Shown here: positions 16,921-24,019 of the stretch, piece by piece | How the letters are laid out: each line of letters starts with the position of its first letter | Position numbering within the stretch: position 1 is the stretch's first letter | Assembly: GCA_034664085.1 (NCBI GenBank) | Contig: JAXDII010000042.1 | Coordinates: 1 to 31,302 of the forward strand | DNA: 31,302 nt | Direction of reading: 5' to 3' | From: JACVRW01 sp034664085 | GTDB taxonomy: Bacteria > Actinomycetota > Thermoleophilia > Solirubrobacterales > Thermoleophilaceae | Made by a program: the position numbers and the translations under genes | Notes under the pieces: generated by a model | What the model saw: only the letters and a program-made list of their open reading frames with translations | Told to the model about the DNA's origin: nothing | Databases searched by the model: none

Positions 16921-18390
16921 CTACGGAGCCAGCGGCGAAGGCGGCGGCGGCGCCGGCACCTGGCCCGGGACGGGCTCGGCGACGGGCGGCGCGGGCGGCG
17001 GCGGAACCGGCGCCGGAGCCGGGACGGCGGTGCCCGCGCTCGGCGGCGTGACGGGCACCGTCGGCTGGGCGGCGGGCGGAGCGATCGCCGGGGCTTCCAG
17101 GTCCTCGCGCGGCGGCAGCACCACGGTCGACCCCTCCTCCTGCACCGGCACCGCGACCGACTCGGTCGGCGCGGGCGCGGGCACCGGCTCGGCCGGCACG
17201 ACCGGGGCCGGCTCGGGCTTGGGCTTGATCTCCGCCTTGACGGCCTTCGCGGGCTCCGCCTTGGGCTCCGTCACGGGCGCCGGTGCGGCGACGGGCTGCA
17301 CCGCGGGCGCGACCGCCACCTGGGCAGCGGGTGCGACCTTCGGCTGCGCTACCTGCTTCACCTCGACCGCGCCGGCGGTGACGATCACCGCGGCGGCCAT
17401 CCCGGCCGCGGCCTTGGACGCGACGGTCGAGATCCCGGCCGACACGGCTCCGCCGGCGGTGATCCCCCCAGCGGCGGCGGCGGTCGTCGCGCCGGCCACT
17501 CCCGCGCCGGCAGCCGCGCCGCCGCCGGACGAGGCGGCCGCGCCCGCGCCGGCACCAAAGCCGAGCTTCGCGATCCAGAGCTTCTTCATGAACAGCAGCG
17601 GGCCGATCGGGTAGATCGCGGCGAGCGCCTTGTTGGTCTTGCGCAGCTCGCCCCGGAAGGTCTGGCAGCGTTCGCACGACTTGACGTGGCGGCGCACCGG
17701 GGCCGACGTGCGCGCGATGCCCTCCGCGACGCGGCCAAGCTCGAGGCGCACGTCGCCGCAGGTCAGCAGCCGCGCCTCGGCGGCCTCGGCGAGCGCGACG
17801 CGCGCGCGCACGAGCAGCGACTTGACGCTCGGCACGGTGGTCTCCATCGCCTCGGAGATCTGGTCGTAGGAGAGCGCGTCGATCTCGCGCAGCAGCAGGG
17901 CGGTGCGCTGGGTCTCGGGCAGCTCCTGGACGTCGGAGACGATCTGCCGGAACTCCTCGCGCTTGTGCACGGTGTCCGCCGTGGTGATCCCGCCGTCGCG
18001 CTCGAACACGTCCATCGAGTCCTGGCCGGCGGGCTGCGGGCGGCGCAGGTGGTTGAGGCAGCGGTTGCGCGCGATGCGGTAGAGCCACGGGCGCGCGTTG
18101 ATCGGCCGGTCGTCCGCGCAGATCGCGTTGAAGGAGGCGGCGAACACCTCCTGCAGGATGTCCTCGGCGTCCTCGGTCGAGCCGAGCATGTGGCGGCAGA
18201 ACGCGAGCAGGCGCGGCTGGTAGCGCTGGACGAGCGCCTCGAACGCGCCGTGATGGCCCCGACGGATCAGAGCGACGAGCTTCTCGTCGCTCTGGAGTCG
18301 GAGCAGCGGCGATCGTCCCGCGAGCGCGGGGAGCCGCGCCGTGTGTTGAAGAGCCGAAGCTTCCAAGTGGGTACCCGCCCCCTGCGACAC
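16921..18390 (-). CDS. ECF sigma factor fused to a zinc-binding anti-sigma-like domain and a long Ala/Pro-rich tail
   Basis: A 489-aa protein. Residues about 41-117 are sigma region 2 (AFEALVQRYQPRLLAFCRHM, AEDILQEVF, WLYRIARNRCLNHLR). Residues 148-205 are region 4 (LPETQRTALLLREIDALSYD, then VPSVKSLLVRAR). A ZAS-type zinc motif follows: Cys211, then HVKSCERC (His235, Cys239, Cys242). Then come an Ala/Gly-rich stretch with one possible transmembrane helix (about 318-342) and a Pro/Ala/Val-rich tail of about 145 residues. So the sigma factor appears to carry its own anti-sigma module, and the tail may cross the membrane. GTG 18390 opens the frame, but TTG 18366, preceded by AGGGGGCG, is an alternative start. 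Divergent from tRNA-Leu. Confidence 0.88.
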   Translation of the reverse strand: MSQGAGTHLEASALQHTARLPALAGRSPLLRLQSDEKLVALIRRGHHGAFEALVQRYQPRLLAFCRHMLGSTEDAEDILQEVFAASFNAICADDRPINARPWLYRIARNRCLNHLRRPQPAGQDSMDVFERDGGITTADTVHKREEFRQIVSDVQELPETQRTALLLREIDALSYDQISEAMETTVPSVKSLLVRARVALAEAAEARLLTCGDVRLELGRVAEGIARTSAPVRRHVKSCERCQTFRGELRKTNKALAAIYPIGPLLFMKKLWIAKLGFGAGAGAAASSGGGAAAGAGVAGATTAAAAGGITAGGAVSAGISTVASKAAAGMAAAVIVTAGAVEVKQVAQPKVAPAAQVAVAPAVQPVAAPAPVTEPKAEPAKAVKAEIKPKPEPAPVVPAEPVPAPAPTESVAVPVQEEGSTVVLPPREDLEAPAIAPPAAQPTVPVTPPSAGTAVPAPAPVPPPPAPPVAEPVPGQVPAPPPPSPLAP

Positions 18391-18424
18391 CGTAGCAGCG
18401 CGAAAGTTGCGGGTTGCAGGGACC

Positions 18425-18430
18425 TACACT
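18425..18430 (+). promoter_or_regulatory. -10 box (TACACT) for tRNA-Leu
   Basis: TACACT ends 6 nt before the first base of the tRNA, giving an almost leaderless precursor. No convincing -35 is seen. Confidence 0.4.
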
Positions 18431-18436
18431 TGTCCA

Positions 18437-18523
18437 GCCCGGGTGGTGGAACTTGGTTAGACACTGGGGGCTTAAACCCCCCTGCCTCTTCGAGGCGTGT
18501 GGGTTCGAATCCCACCCCGGGCA
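18437..18523 (+). tRNA. tRNA-Leu (UAA)
   Basis: The 87-nt gene folds as a class II tRNA. The acceptor GCCCGGG pairs with CCCGGGC. The D arm contains TGGTTAGACAC. The anticodon stem GGGGG/CCCCC encloses CTTAAAC (anticodon TAA). A long variable arm (CTGCCTCTTCGAGGC) follows, and the T arm is GTGGG-TTCGAAT-CCCAC. The discriminator is A. CCA is not encoded (CTG follows). Confidence 0.97.
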
Positions 18524-18525
18524 CT

Positions 18526-18565
18526 GGGGCCGTCGTGGACTACGCCAGGGGCCGTCGGGTATACA
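18526..18565 (+). promoter_or_regulatory. Direct repeats and -10 box before the DUF4235 gene
   Basis: GGGGCCGTCG occurs at 18526-18535 and 18548-18557, 22 bp apart (two helix turns). TATACA (18560-18565) follows at once, 6 nt before ATG 18572. The layout suits an activator or repressor bound in tandem. Confidence 0.45.
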
Positions 18566-18571
18566 ACCGCC

Positions 18572-18850
18572 ATGGTCAAGGTCCTTTTCCTGCCCGTCAG
18601 CATCGGAAGCGGCCTGCTCGCGGGGTTCCTGTCGAAGAAGGCGTTCGACCACATCTGGGGCCTCTTCGACGAGGAGGAGCCGCCCGACTCCAAGCACCGC
18701 GACATCGACTGGCGCAAGCTGCTCGTGGCCGCCGCCGTGCAGGGGGCGATCTTCCGGGCGGTGAAGGAGGTCGTGGACCACTACAGCCGCCGGGCGTTCG
18801 AGCGCACCACCGGGTCCTGGCCCGGCGAGGAAGAGCCCGAGCCGGAGTAG
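18572..18850 (+). CDS. DUF4235-like small membrane protein
   Basis: A 92-aa protein starting MVKVLFLPVSIGSGLLAGFL, a hydrophobic first segment, then SKKAFDHIWGLFDEEEPPDS, then DWRKLLVAAAVQGAIFRAVK (second amphipathic/hydrophobic segment) and an acidic C-terminus. The pattern of two short membrane segments with FDEEEPP between matches actinobacterial DUF4235 proteins, whose function is unknown. ATG 18572 is preferred over the longer frame from 18497, which begins inside the tRNA gene. Confidence 0.82.
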   Translation: MVKVLFLPVSIGSGLLAGFLSKKAFDHIWGLFDEEEPPDSKHRDIDWRKLLVAAAVQGAIFRAVKEVVDHYSRRAFERTTGSWPGEEEPEPE

Positions 18851-18908
18851 CGCCCGGGCGGACCGCGGGCGATCCGTTGCGCGAGCCCCGCGAAATCGGG
18901 CATGCGGG

Positions 18909-19069
18909 ACAATCAGATTGTGCTCAACGATGCCGAAAACTGGCACGGAAGCCCGAGGTGAGGCAGAGTTGAGAGGGAAAGCCGGGCCCGTGTCGCTGTT
19001 CGCCCTCGACACGGGGCTTGGACGATCGTCCGAGCAGCGGTACAAAAGCCCTAATCACGGACGCGTGAT
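18909..19069 (+). ncRNA. Structured leader upstream of the membrane phosphatase (candidate cis-acting RNA)
   Basis: The 236-nt gap 18851-19086 has no gene but a run of perfect or near-perfect stems: ACAAT/ATTGT (18909-18921); an outer CTCAAC/GTTGAG (18923-18928 with 18968-18973) enclosing TGCC/GGCA (18931-18934 with 18942-18945); CCCGTGTCG/CGACACGGG (18987-18995 with 19007-19015); GCTTGGACGA/TCGTCCGAGC (19016-19035, one G-U); and ATCACG/CGTGAT (19054-19069). I could not match it to a known riboswitch class. A cis-regulatory RNA, an sRNA or operator DNA remain possible. Confidence 0.4.
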
Positions 19070-19086
19070 CTGCCGACATAACTAGC

Positions 19087-21204
19087 GTGGCCCCCTCCCA
19101 CCTCCTGCGTCAACAGGCGCGGGTCTTCGCGGCTCGTGCCGGGACGGCGTTGGCTGTCTTCTTCGCGATCGCGGTCGTGCTGCTGGCGGGTGGGACCAAT
19201 GGGCCGCTGGCGAGTGCCGAGGCAACCGGGGGGAATGCCACCGAGGCACCGCTGACAGAGCCCATGCTGGGCGCGGACCCGCCCGTCCCAGGGGACGTGG
19301 CACAGACCACCAAGCCGGAGCTTCCGGTGGGCGAGCAGCCGGTCGACGAGCCGCCGGCTGACGAGCCGCCGGCCGACGACGGCGTGCCCACCGGCCCGCC
19401 GGACGAGGGCGGCGAAGAGCCGGGCGAGCCGGGCGAGCCGGGCGAGGGCGAAGAGCCGCCCGCCGAGGGCGAAGAGCCGCCCGCCGAGGGCGAAGAGGAT
19501 CCCGGCGACGGGGGCGAGGACCCCGGTGCTGATCCGGGCACGGGCGAGGACGACCCCACCAGCGGCGGGGACACGGGCGGCGGCGACCGGCGGCCGGACC
19601 CCGACGACACCCCGCCCGAAGAAGAAGATCTGACACCACCCAGCGGGGGCGGCAAGGGCGAGGAGCCCCCGAGCGACGATCCCAACGGCGAGCAGCCCGA
19701 GCCGGCGCCCGACCCGACCGGACGGCCGCAGCTCACGCTGCCGGCCGACCTGGGCGGCGAGCCAGGCCCGGCGCCCCCTCCGGGCACCGGCCCGACGGAC
19801 ACGCCGGTCGAGGCCGGTGAAGGCTGGGGCACCATGCGCGACTCCAGCGGCGGCGACGACGGGAGCGGCGACGGCGACAACCGCGCCAGCTTCGGCGTCG
19901 CGTCTGGCACCGGCGGCGGCGCCACCGCCGGCGGGGGCGACGGCGGCGAGATCCCAGTGGGCACCGAGCTGGCCGCGGTGCAGGACGGCGGCGAGGCGCC
20001 GGCCGGCGACGGTGGCACCGGGCCCGACGGCACCGACGAGAACGGTTCAGGCGGTGGCTCGAACGACGAGGGGTCCAACGTCGTGACGAACACGGTCGAG
20101 CGGCTGGTGAAGGTCGTGCCCGACGAGCTCAAGGCCGCGCTGGCCGCACTGGCGGCGCTGTCGGTCATGCTCGGGATCGGCTACCTGCTGGCGGCCCTGC
20201 GCGCTCGGCGGCTGGCACGCCAGCGGCGCGAGCTGCTCCAGGAGGTCGGCCTGCTCCAGACGGCGCTGCTGCCGCCCGTGCCCGACAAGGTCGGCGCCCT
20301 GCTCACCTCGGTGGCCTACCGGCCCGCCGACGGGCCCGGCGCCGGCGGCGACTTCTACGACGTGCTGCCGCTGCCTGGTGGCCGCGTCGGGTTCATCCTG
20401 GGCGACGTCTCGGGACACGGACGCGGCGCGCTCGCCCGCACAGCCTTCATGCGCTACACGCTGCGCGCCTACCTCGAGGCCGGCCTCGAGCCGCGCGTCG
20501 CGCTGCAGGTCGCCGGCCGCGTGATCGACGACAACCTCGGCGGCGACTTCGCGACCGTGCTGCTCGCCGTGCATGACCCGGACACCGGCTCGCTCACCTA
20601 CGCGTGCGCCGGACATCCTTCGCCGATCGTGGTCGGCCCGCAGCCCCACGAGCCCGTCACCGCCGCCTCCTCGCCGCCGATCGGGGTCGGCGTGCGGACG
20701 GGCCTCCGCCAGACCACCGTGCCGCTCGTACCGGGGTCGGTCGCCTGCCTCTTCACCGACGGGCTGATCGAGGCCCGCACCCCGGACGGCATCCTCGGAC
20801 GCGAGCGCCTCACAGAGCTGCTCGCCGAGATCGGCGACGAAGCGACCGCTCGTCAGCTGATCGAGCGCGTGGCGACCGAAGCCAACGCGCTCTCTGACGA
20901 CATGGCCGCAGTGGTCGTGTCGCCGACCGCGGGCGTGACGACCGGCCTGTTCCGCACCGAGCAGCTGGAGCTGTCGACCCGCGAGCTGGAGGGGCCGATC
21001 GCGCGGCGCTTCCTGGAAGCGTGCGGCCTGTCCGATCAGGAGGTCGACGACGCCGAGCGCGACGCGCGGGCGCTGTCCGACGCCTTCGGCGGAGTCGTGC
21101 TGCACGTGGTCTTCGGCAACCGGCTGCGCGTCGAGGTGCTGCCGCGCAACGTCGAGAGCATCGAAGCCGCCTCGCGGCGCGTCAGCGCAGGAAACCCTCA
21201 ATAG
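19087..21204 (+). CDS. Membrane-anchored SpoIIE-type PP2C serine phosphatase
   Basis: A 705-aa protein. An N-terminal hydrophobic segment (about 18-37) is followed by some 290 residues of Pro/Glu/Asp/Gly-rich, probably extracytoplasmic, low-complexity sequence with short tandem repeats. A second transmembrane helix (about 348-372, AALSVMLGIGYLLAALRARR) leads into a short coiled coil (RRELLQEVGLLQTALLPPVP) and a SpoIIE/RsbU-type PP2C domain. Metal residues lie in AGGDFYD (419-425), GDVSGHG (439-445) and SDDMAAVVV (Asp604, Asp605); AGHPSPIVV and LFTDGLIEAR are further signatures. Such enzymes usually dephosphorylate anti-anti-sigma factors, but no STAS or RsbW gene is nearby. GTG 19087 lacks a Shine-Dalgarno. 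The 3' end overlaps the convergent dehalogenase gene by 23 nt. Confidence 0.9.
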   Translation: MAPSHLLRQQARVFAARAGTALAVFFAIAVVLLAGGTNGPLASAEATGGNATEAPLTEPMLGADPPVPGDVAQTTKPELPVGEQPVDEPPADEPPADDGVPTGPPDEGGEEPGEPGEPGEGEEPPAEGEEPPAEGEEDPGDGGEDPGADPGTGEDDPTSGGDTGGGDRRPDPDDTPPEEEDLTPPSGGGKGEEPPSDDPNGEQPEPAPDPTGRPQLTLPADLGGEPGPAPPPGTGPTDTPVEAGEGWGTMRDSSGGDDGSGDGDNRASFGVASGTGGGATAGGGDGGEIPVGTELAAVQDGGEAPAGDGGTGPDGTDENGSGGGSNDEGSNVVTNTVERLVKVVPDELKAALAALAALSVMLGIGYLLAALRARRLARQRRELLQEVGLLQTALLPPVPDKVGALLTSVAYRPADGPGAGGDFYDVLPLPGGRVGFILGDVSGHGRGALARTAFMRYTLRAYLEAGLEPRVALQVAGRVIDDNLGGDFATVLLAVHDPDTGSLTYACAGHPSPIVVGPQPHEPVTAASSPPIGVGVRTGLRQTTVPLVPGSVACLFTDGLIEARTPDGILGRERLTELLAEIGDEATARQLIERVATEANALSDDMAAVVVSPTAGVTTGLFRTEQLELSTRELEGPIARRFLEACGLSDQEVDDAERDARALSDAFGGVVLHVVFGNRLRVEVLPRNVESIEAASRRVSAGNPQ
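19444..19497 (+). repeat. 21-bp tandem repeat in the phosphatase linker
   Basis: A 21-bp unit coding EGEEPPA starts at 19444, repeats exactly at 19465 and partially at 19486-19497. Just upstream GAGCCGGGC repeats three times. The repeats are in frame, so copy-number change would alter only linker length. Confidence 0.85.
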
Positions 21205-22063
21205 CGTCGATCACGGCGCCGGGGCTGTCCTCGACGAGGTAGTGCGAGGCGTCCGCCAGCTCGACGCTCTGCGCGCGCGGGAACAGCTCGCGCCACTGGT
21301 CCAGGAAGACCGGCTGGAAGACCGGGTCGCGCATGCCCCAGACGAACAGCACCGGCACGTCCAGGGCCGGAAGCCGCTCCTGGATCGAGGCCATCAGCGG
21401 TGCGCTGCGGTCGCGCTCGGTCAGCGGGATCTCGCGCTGGAAGGCGAGCGTCCCCGCGCGCGACCAGTAGTCGGGGAAGGGGGCGCGGTAGGCCTCCATC
21501 ATCACCGGGTCTGAGTCGCGCCGGCTCATCCCGCCGGGGATCGACTCCACGAACAGGTTGCCGCCGAGGGCGAGGATCTCGCCGAGGCCCTCGCTGCGGA
21601 ACTCGCGCAGGAAGGGGGGCAGGAAGCTCGGCAGCTCCCACGCCCAGGTGTTCATCAGGACGAGCGCGCGCAGGCGCTCGGTGCGCTGGAGCATGGCGCC
21701 GAGCCCGATCGGGCCGCCCCAGTCGTGGGCCACCAGGGTGACGTCCTCGAGGCCGAGCTCGTCGATCACCGCGAGCGCGTTGTCGATGTGGCGCTGGAGC
21801 GAATAGGCGGCGAGCTGGGCCGGCTTGTCCGAGCGCCCGAAGCCCATGTGGTCGAAGGCGACGCAGCGGTGGCCCTTGGCGCTCAGGTCGGCGATCGGCC
21901 GGCGCCAGAAATAGCTCCACGTCGGGTTGCCGTGGACGAACAGAATGGGGCGGGCGTCGGGGGGTCCTTCGTCCACGTAGTGCAGGCTGACGTCGCCGGC
22001 GCTGACGAAGCGCGGGGCGAACGGGAACGTCCCCCTGAAGTCGCGGTCGACGGAGGCGGTCAT
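21182..22063 (-). CDS. Haloalkane dehalogenase-like alpha/beta hydrolase
   Basis: A 293-aa alpha/beta hydrolase. HGNPTWSYFW places Asn46 where a halide-stabilising Asn is found. VAHDWGGPIGLG provides an Asp nucleophile (Asp114) with the following Trp115, the halide-binding pair typical of haloalkane dehalogenases. The acid is Asp246 in WGMRDPVFQP after the seventh strand and His274 (DASHYLVEDS) completes the triad. An Asp-His-Asp triad with Asn-Trp matches the HLD-III pattern as I recall it. Hydrolysis of a carbon-halogen bond is likely but the true substrate is unknown. ATG 22063 follows TATACA by 10 nt. Divergent from the ThDP enzyme across twin palindromes. Confidence 0.9.
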   Translation of the reverse strand: MTASVDRDFRGTFPFAPRFVSAGDVSLHYVDEGPPDARPILFVHGNPTWSYFWRRPIADLSAKGHRCVAFDHMGFGRSDKPAQLAAYSLQRHIDNALAVIDELGLEDVTLVAHDWGGPIGLGAMLQRTERLRALVLMNTWAWELPSFLPPFLREFRSEGLGEILALGGNLFVESIPGGMSRRDSDPVMMEAYRAPFPDYWSRAGTLAFQREIPLTERDRSAPLMASIQERLPALDVPVLFVWGMRDPVFQPVFLDQWRELFPRAQSVELADASHYLVEDSPGAVIDAIEGFLR

Positions 22064-22073
22064 CGACGTGGGG

Positions 22074-22104
22074 TGTATACCCGATCGGGTAGGCTCGCGA
22101 GCCT
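22074..22104. promoter_or_regulatory. Divergent promoter region with two abutting 14-bp perfect palindromes
   Basis: TACCCGATCGGGTA (22078-22091) and AGGCTCGCGAGCCT (22091-22104) share one base. The minus-strand -10 TATACA (22074-22079) and the plus-strand -10 TAGGCT (22090-22095) both overlap palindrome bases. A dimeric repressor at the first site would cover both promoters. Whether the second is another site or an RNA hairpin at the mRNA 5' end is open. Confidence 0.65.
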
Positions 22105-22105
22105 T

Positions 22106-23764
22106 ATGTCCACCGGGACCGAGGCCGAGCAGAGGACCGGATTGCACGGTGGGCGGCTGGTCGCGAAGCGCCTGAAGGCGCACGGGATCTCGAAGCTCTT
22201 CACGCTCTCCGGGGGCCATCTCTTCTCGATCTACGACGGCTGCCGCGAGGAGGGAGTCGACATCGTCGACGTCCGCCACGAGCAGTCGGCGGCCTTCGCC
22301 GCCGAGGGGTGGGCCAAGGCGACGCGCGAGCCCGGAGTGGCCGCGCTGACCGCCGGGCCGGGCGTGACCAACGGGATGAGCGGGATGGCGTCGGCGCTGC
22401 AGAACGGGTCGCCGATGCTGGTGCTCGGCGGGCGCGCTCCGGCGTTCCGGTGGGGGCAGGGCTCGCTCCAGGAGATCGACCACGTCCCATTCGTGCAGCC
22501 GGTGACCAAGCTGGCGCGGACGGCGCAGACGACGGCCGACATTCCCGGGCTGGTCGACGAGGCGCTGCGCGTAGCGGCCGAGCCGCCGACGGGCCCGACG
22601 TTCCTCGACTTCCCGCTCGACCAGGTCTTCATGGAGGCCGACGTGGACGCCGGCGCCCCGGCGTCGCTGCCCGATCCGCTGGCGCTCCCCGCCGCCGACG
22701 GCGACGCGCTCGACCGCGCCGCCGAGCTGCTGCGCGGCGCGAGCCGGCCGGTCGTGATGGCGGGCACCGGTCTGTACTGGGCGCGCGGCGAAGAGGCGCT
22801 GGTGCGGCTCTGCGAGGAGCTGTCCGTGCCGGTATTCCTGAACGGCCTCGCGCGCGGGTGCGTGCCGGCCGACCATCCGATGTTCTTCTCCCGGGCGCGC
22901 GGCGCCGCGCTCAAGGGCGCCGACGTCGCGCTGGTGATCGGCGTGCCGATGGACTTCCGGCTGGGCTTCGGCGGCTCCTTCGGCGAGCACACGCAGATCG
23001 TGGTGCTGGGCTCGTCGCGCCCCGAGCGGCCCTACCCGCGCGAGGTGGCCGCGGAGCTGTACGGCGGGGTCGCCGCGTCGCTCGACGCGCTGCGCTCCGG
23101 CGCGGCCGGCGGACCCGGCCGCAGCGGCTGGGTGGCCGAGCTGCGCGAGGTCGAGAGCGAGAAGCGCGCCGCCGAGCAGGCCGACTTCAACGACGACCGC
23201 GCGCCGCTGCACCCGATGCGGGTCTACAACGAGCTCAGCCAGGTGCTCGAGCGCAACGCGATCGTGATCGGCGACGGCGGCGACTTCGTCTCATTCGCCG
23301 GCCGCGTGATCGAGACCTACGAGCCCGGCTGCTGGATGGACCCCGGCCCCTACGGCTGCCTCGGCTCGGGCCCGGGCTACGCGCTCGCGGCGAAGGTCGC
23401 CCACCCGGACCGCCAGGTCTGCCTGCTGCTGGGCGACGGCGCCTTCGGGTTCGCCGGCATGGAGTTCGACACGTTCGTGCGCCACGGCGTGCCGATCGTC
23501 GGCGTGATGGGCAACAACGGCATCTGGGCACTCGAGAAGCACCCCATGGAGTACCTCTACGGCTACTCCGTCGCCGCCGAGTTGCAGCCGGCCTGCCGCT
23601 ACGACGAAGTGGTGCGCGCCCTGGGCGGCCACGGCGAGCTCGTCGAGCGGCCGGACCAGCTGCGGCCGGCGCTGGAACGCGCCTTCGCATCGGGCAAGCC
23701 GGCGCTGGTGAACGTCCTCACGGACCCAGAAGTCGCGTACCCCCGCAAAGCCAACCTCGCCTGA
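22106..23764 (+). CDS. ThDP-dependent enzyme, acetolactate synthase-like, close to 2-hydroxyacyl-CoA lyase 2 (ILVBL type)
   Basis: A 552-aa three-domain ThDP enzyme. The N-terminal PYR domain has FTLSGGHLFSIYDGC, the catalytic Glu59 in VDVRHEQSAAFAAEGW, and TAGPGVTNGMSGMASALQNG. A central domain follows. The PP domain has the ThDP motif GDGAFGFAGMEF (443-445) to NN (470-471). The GGH...RHE...TAGPGVTN pattern recalls mammalian ILVBL/HACL2, which cleaves 2-hydroxyacyl-CoA, more than IlvB. No ilvN lies beside it, against a biosynthetic acetolactate synthase. ATG 22106 has TAGGCT 10 nt upstream. A perfect hairpin follows the stop. Confidence 0.88.
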   Translation: MSTGTEAEQRTGLHGGRLVAKRLKAHGISKLFTLSGGHLFSIYDGCREEGVDIVDVRHEQSAAFAAEGWAKATREPGVAALTAGPGVTNGMSGMASALQNGSPMLVLGGRAPAFRWGQGSLQEIDHVPFVQPVTKLARTAQTTADIPGLVDEALRVAAEPPTGPTFLDFPLDQVFMEADVDAGAPASLPDPLALPAADGDALDRAAELLRGASRPVVMAGTGLYWARGEEALVRLCEELSVPVFLNGLARGCVPADHPMFFSRARGAALKGADVALVIGVPMDFRLGFGGSFGEHTQIVVLGSSRPERPYPREVAAELYGGVAASLDALRSGAAGGPGRSGWVAELREVESEKRAAEQADFNDDRAPLHPMRVYNELSQVLERNAIVIGDGGDFVSFAGRVIETYEPGCWMDPGPYGCLGSGPGYALAAKVAHPDRQVCLLLGDGAFGFAGMEFDTFVRHGVPIVGVMGNNGIWALEKHPMEYLYGYSVAAELQPACRYDEVVRALGGHGELVERPDQLRPALERAFASGKPALVNVLTDPEVAYPRKANLA

Positions 23765-23775
23765 ACCCCCTCAAA

Positions 23776-23806
23776 TGAAAGCGCCGGCGTCATGCCGGCG
23801 CTTTCA
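23776..23806. terminator. 13-bp perfect hairpin after the ThDP gene
   Basis: TGAAAGCGCCGGC (23776-23788) pairs with GCCGGCGCTTTCA (23794-23806) around GTCAT. It is the strongest hairpin in the window. It lies in a convergent gap and could end transcripts from either side; A-rich or T-rich flanks are short. Confidence 0.75.
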
Positions 23807-24019
23807 AAACGGCCCCATCAGGACGGGCAGGGGTACGTGCCATGAAAGGGCCTTGCGGTCCGGACGGCGGGAGGCGCCGTTACGATGCGGCTTCGCCCGA
23901 ACCTATGACCGGGTGGAGGTCGGCGGGTTAGCCGCACGAAGCTTCACCCAGCGCGGCCAACTATAGACCAGTTGTTATCCCTTGAAAAGGGTGAACCGGG
24001 CGCTGCGTATACATGCCTC
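23807..24019. other. 213-nt convergent gap without a convincing gene
   Basis: No supported coding sequence. On the minus strand TTTTCA (23983-23988), 17 bp, then TATAGT (23960-23965) resembles a promoter firing toward the 23776-23806 hairpin, which would define a small RNA of about 150-180 nt. Stems CAACT/AGTTG (23958-23974) and CCCTT/AAGGG (23979-23991) are also present. Confidence 0.35.

Noticed and set aside
16580..19045. A single 821-codon minus-strand gene
   Set aside because: Only its last 109 codons (CsaA-like) make sense. The rest runs out of frame through the sigma gene and across the tRNA-Leu and DUF4235 region.
18909..19069. A known riboswitch (c-di-GMP, c-di-AMP, cobalamin or SAM class)
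   Set aside because: None of the conserved core sequences I know for these classes is present, so only an unassigned structured leader is claimed.
22106..23764. Biosynthetic acetolactate synthase IlvB
   Set aside because: No ilvN or ilvC neighbours, and the N-terminal motifs fit ILVBL/HACL2-like enzymes better.
23775..23966. A 63-aa plus-strand gene after the ThDP enzyme
   Set aside because: It begins inside the 13-bp hairpin, has no Shine-Dalgarno or -10 geometry and its composition is not protein-like.
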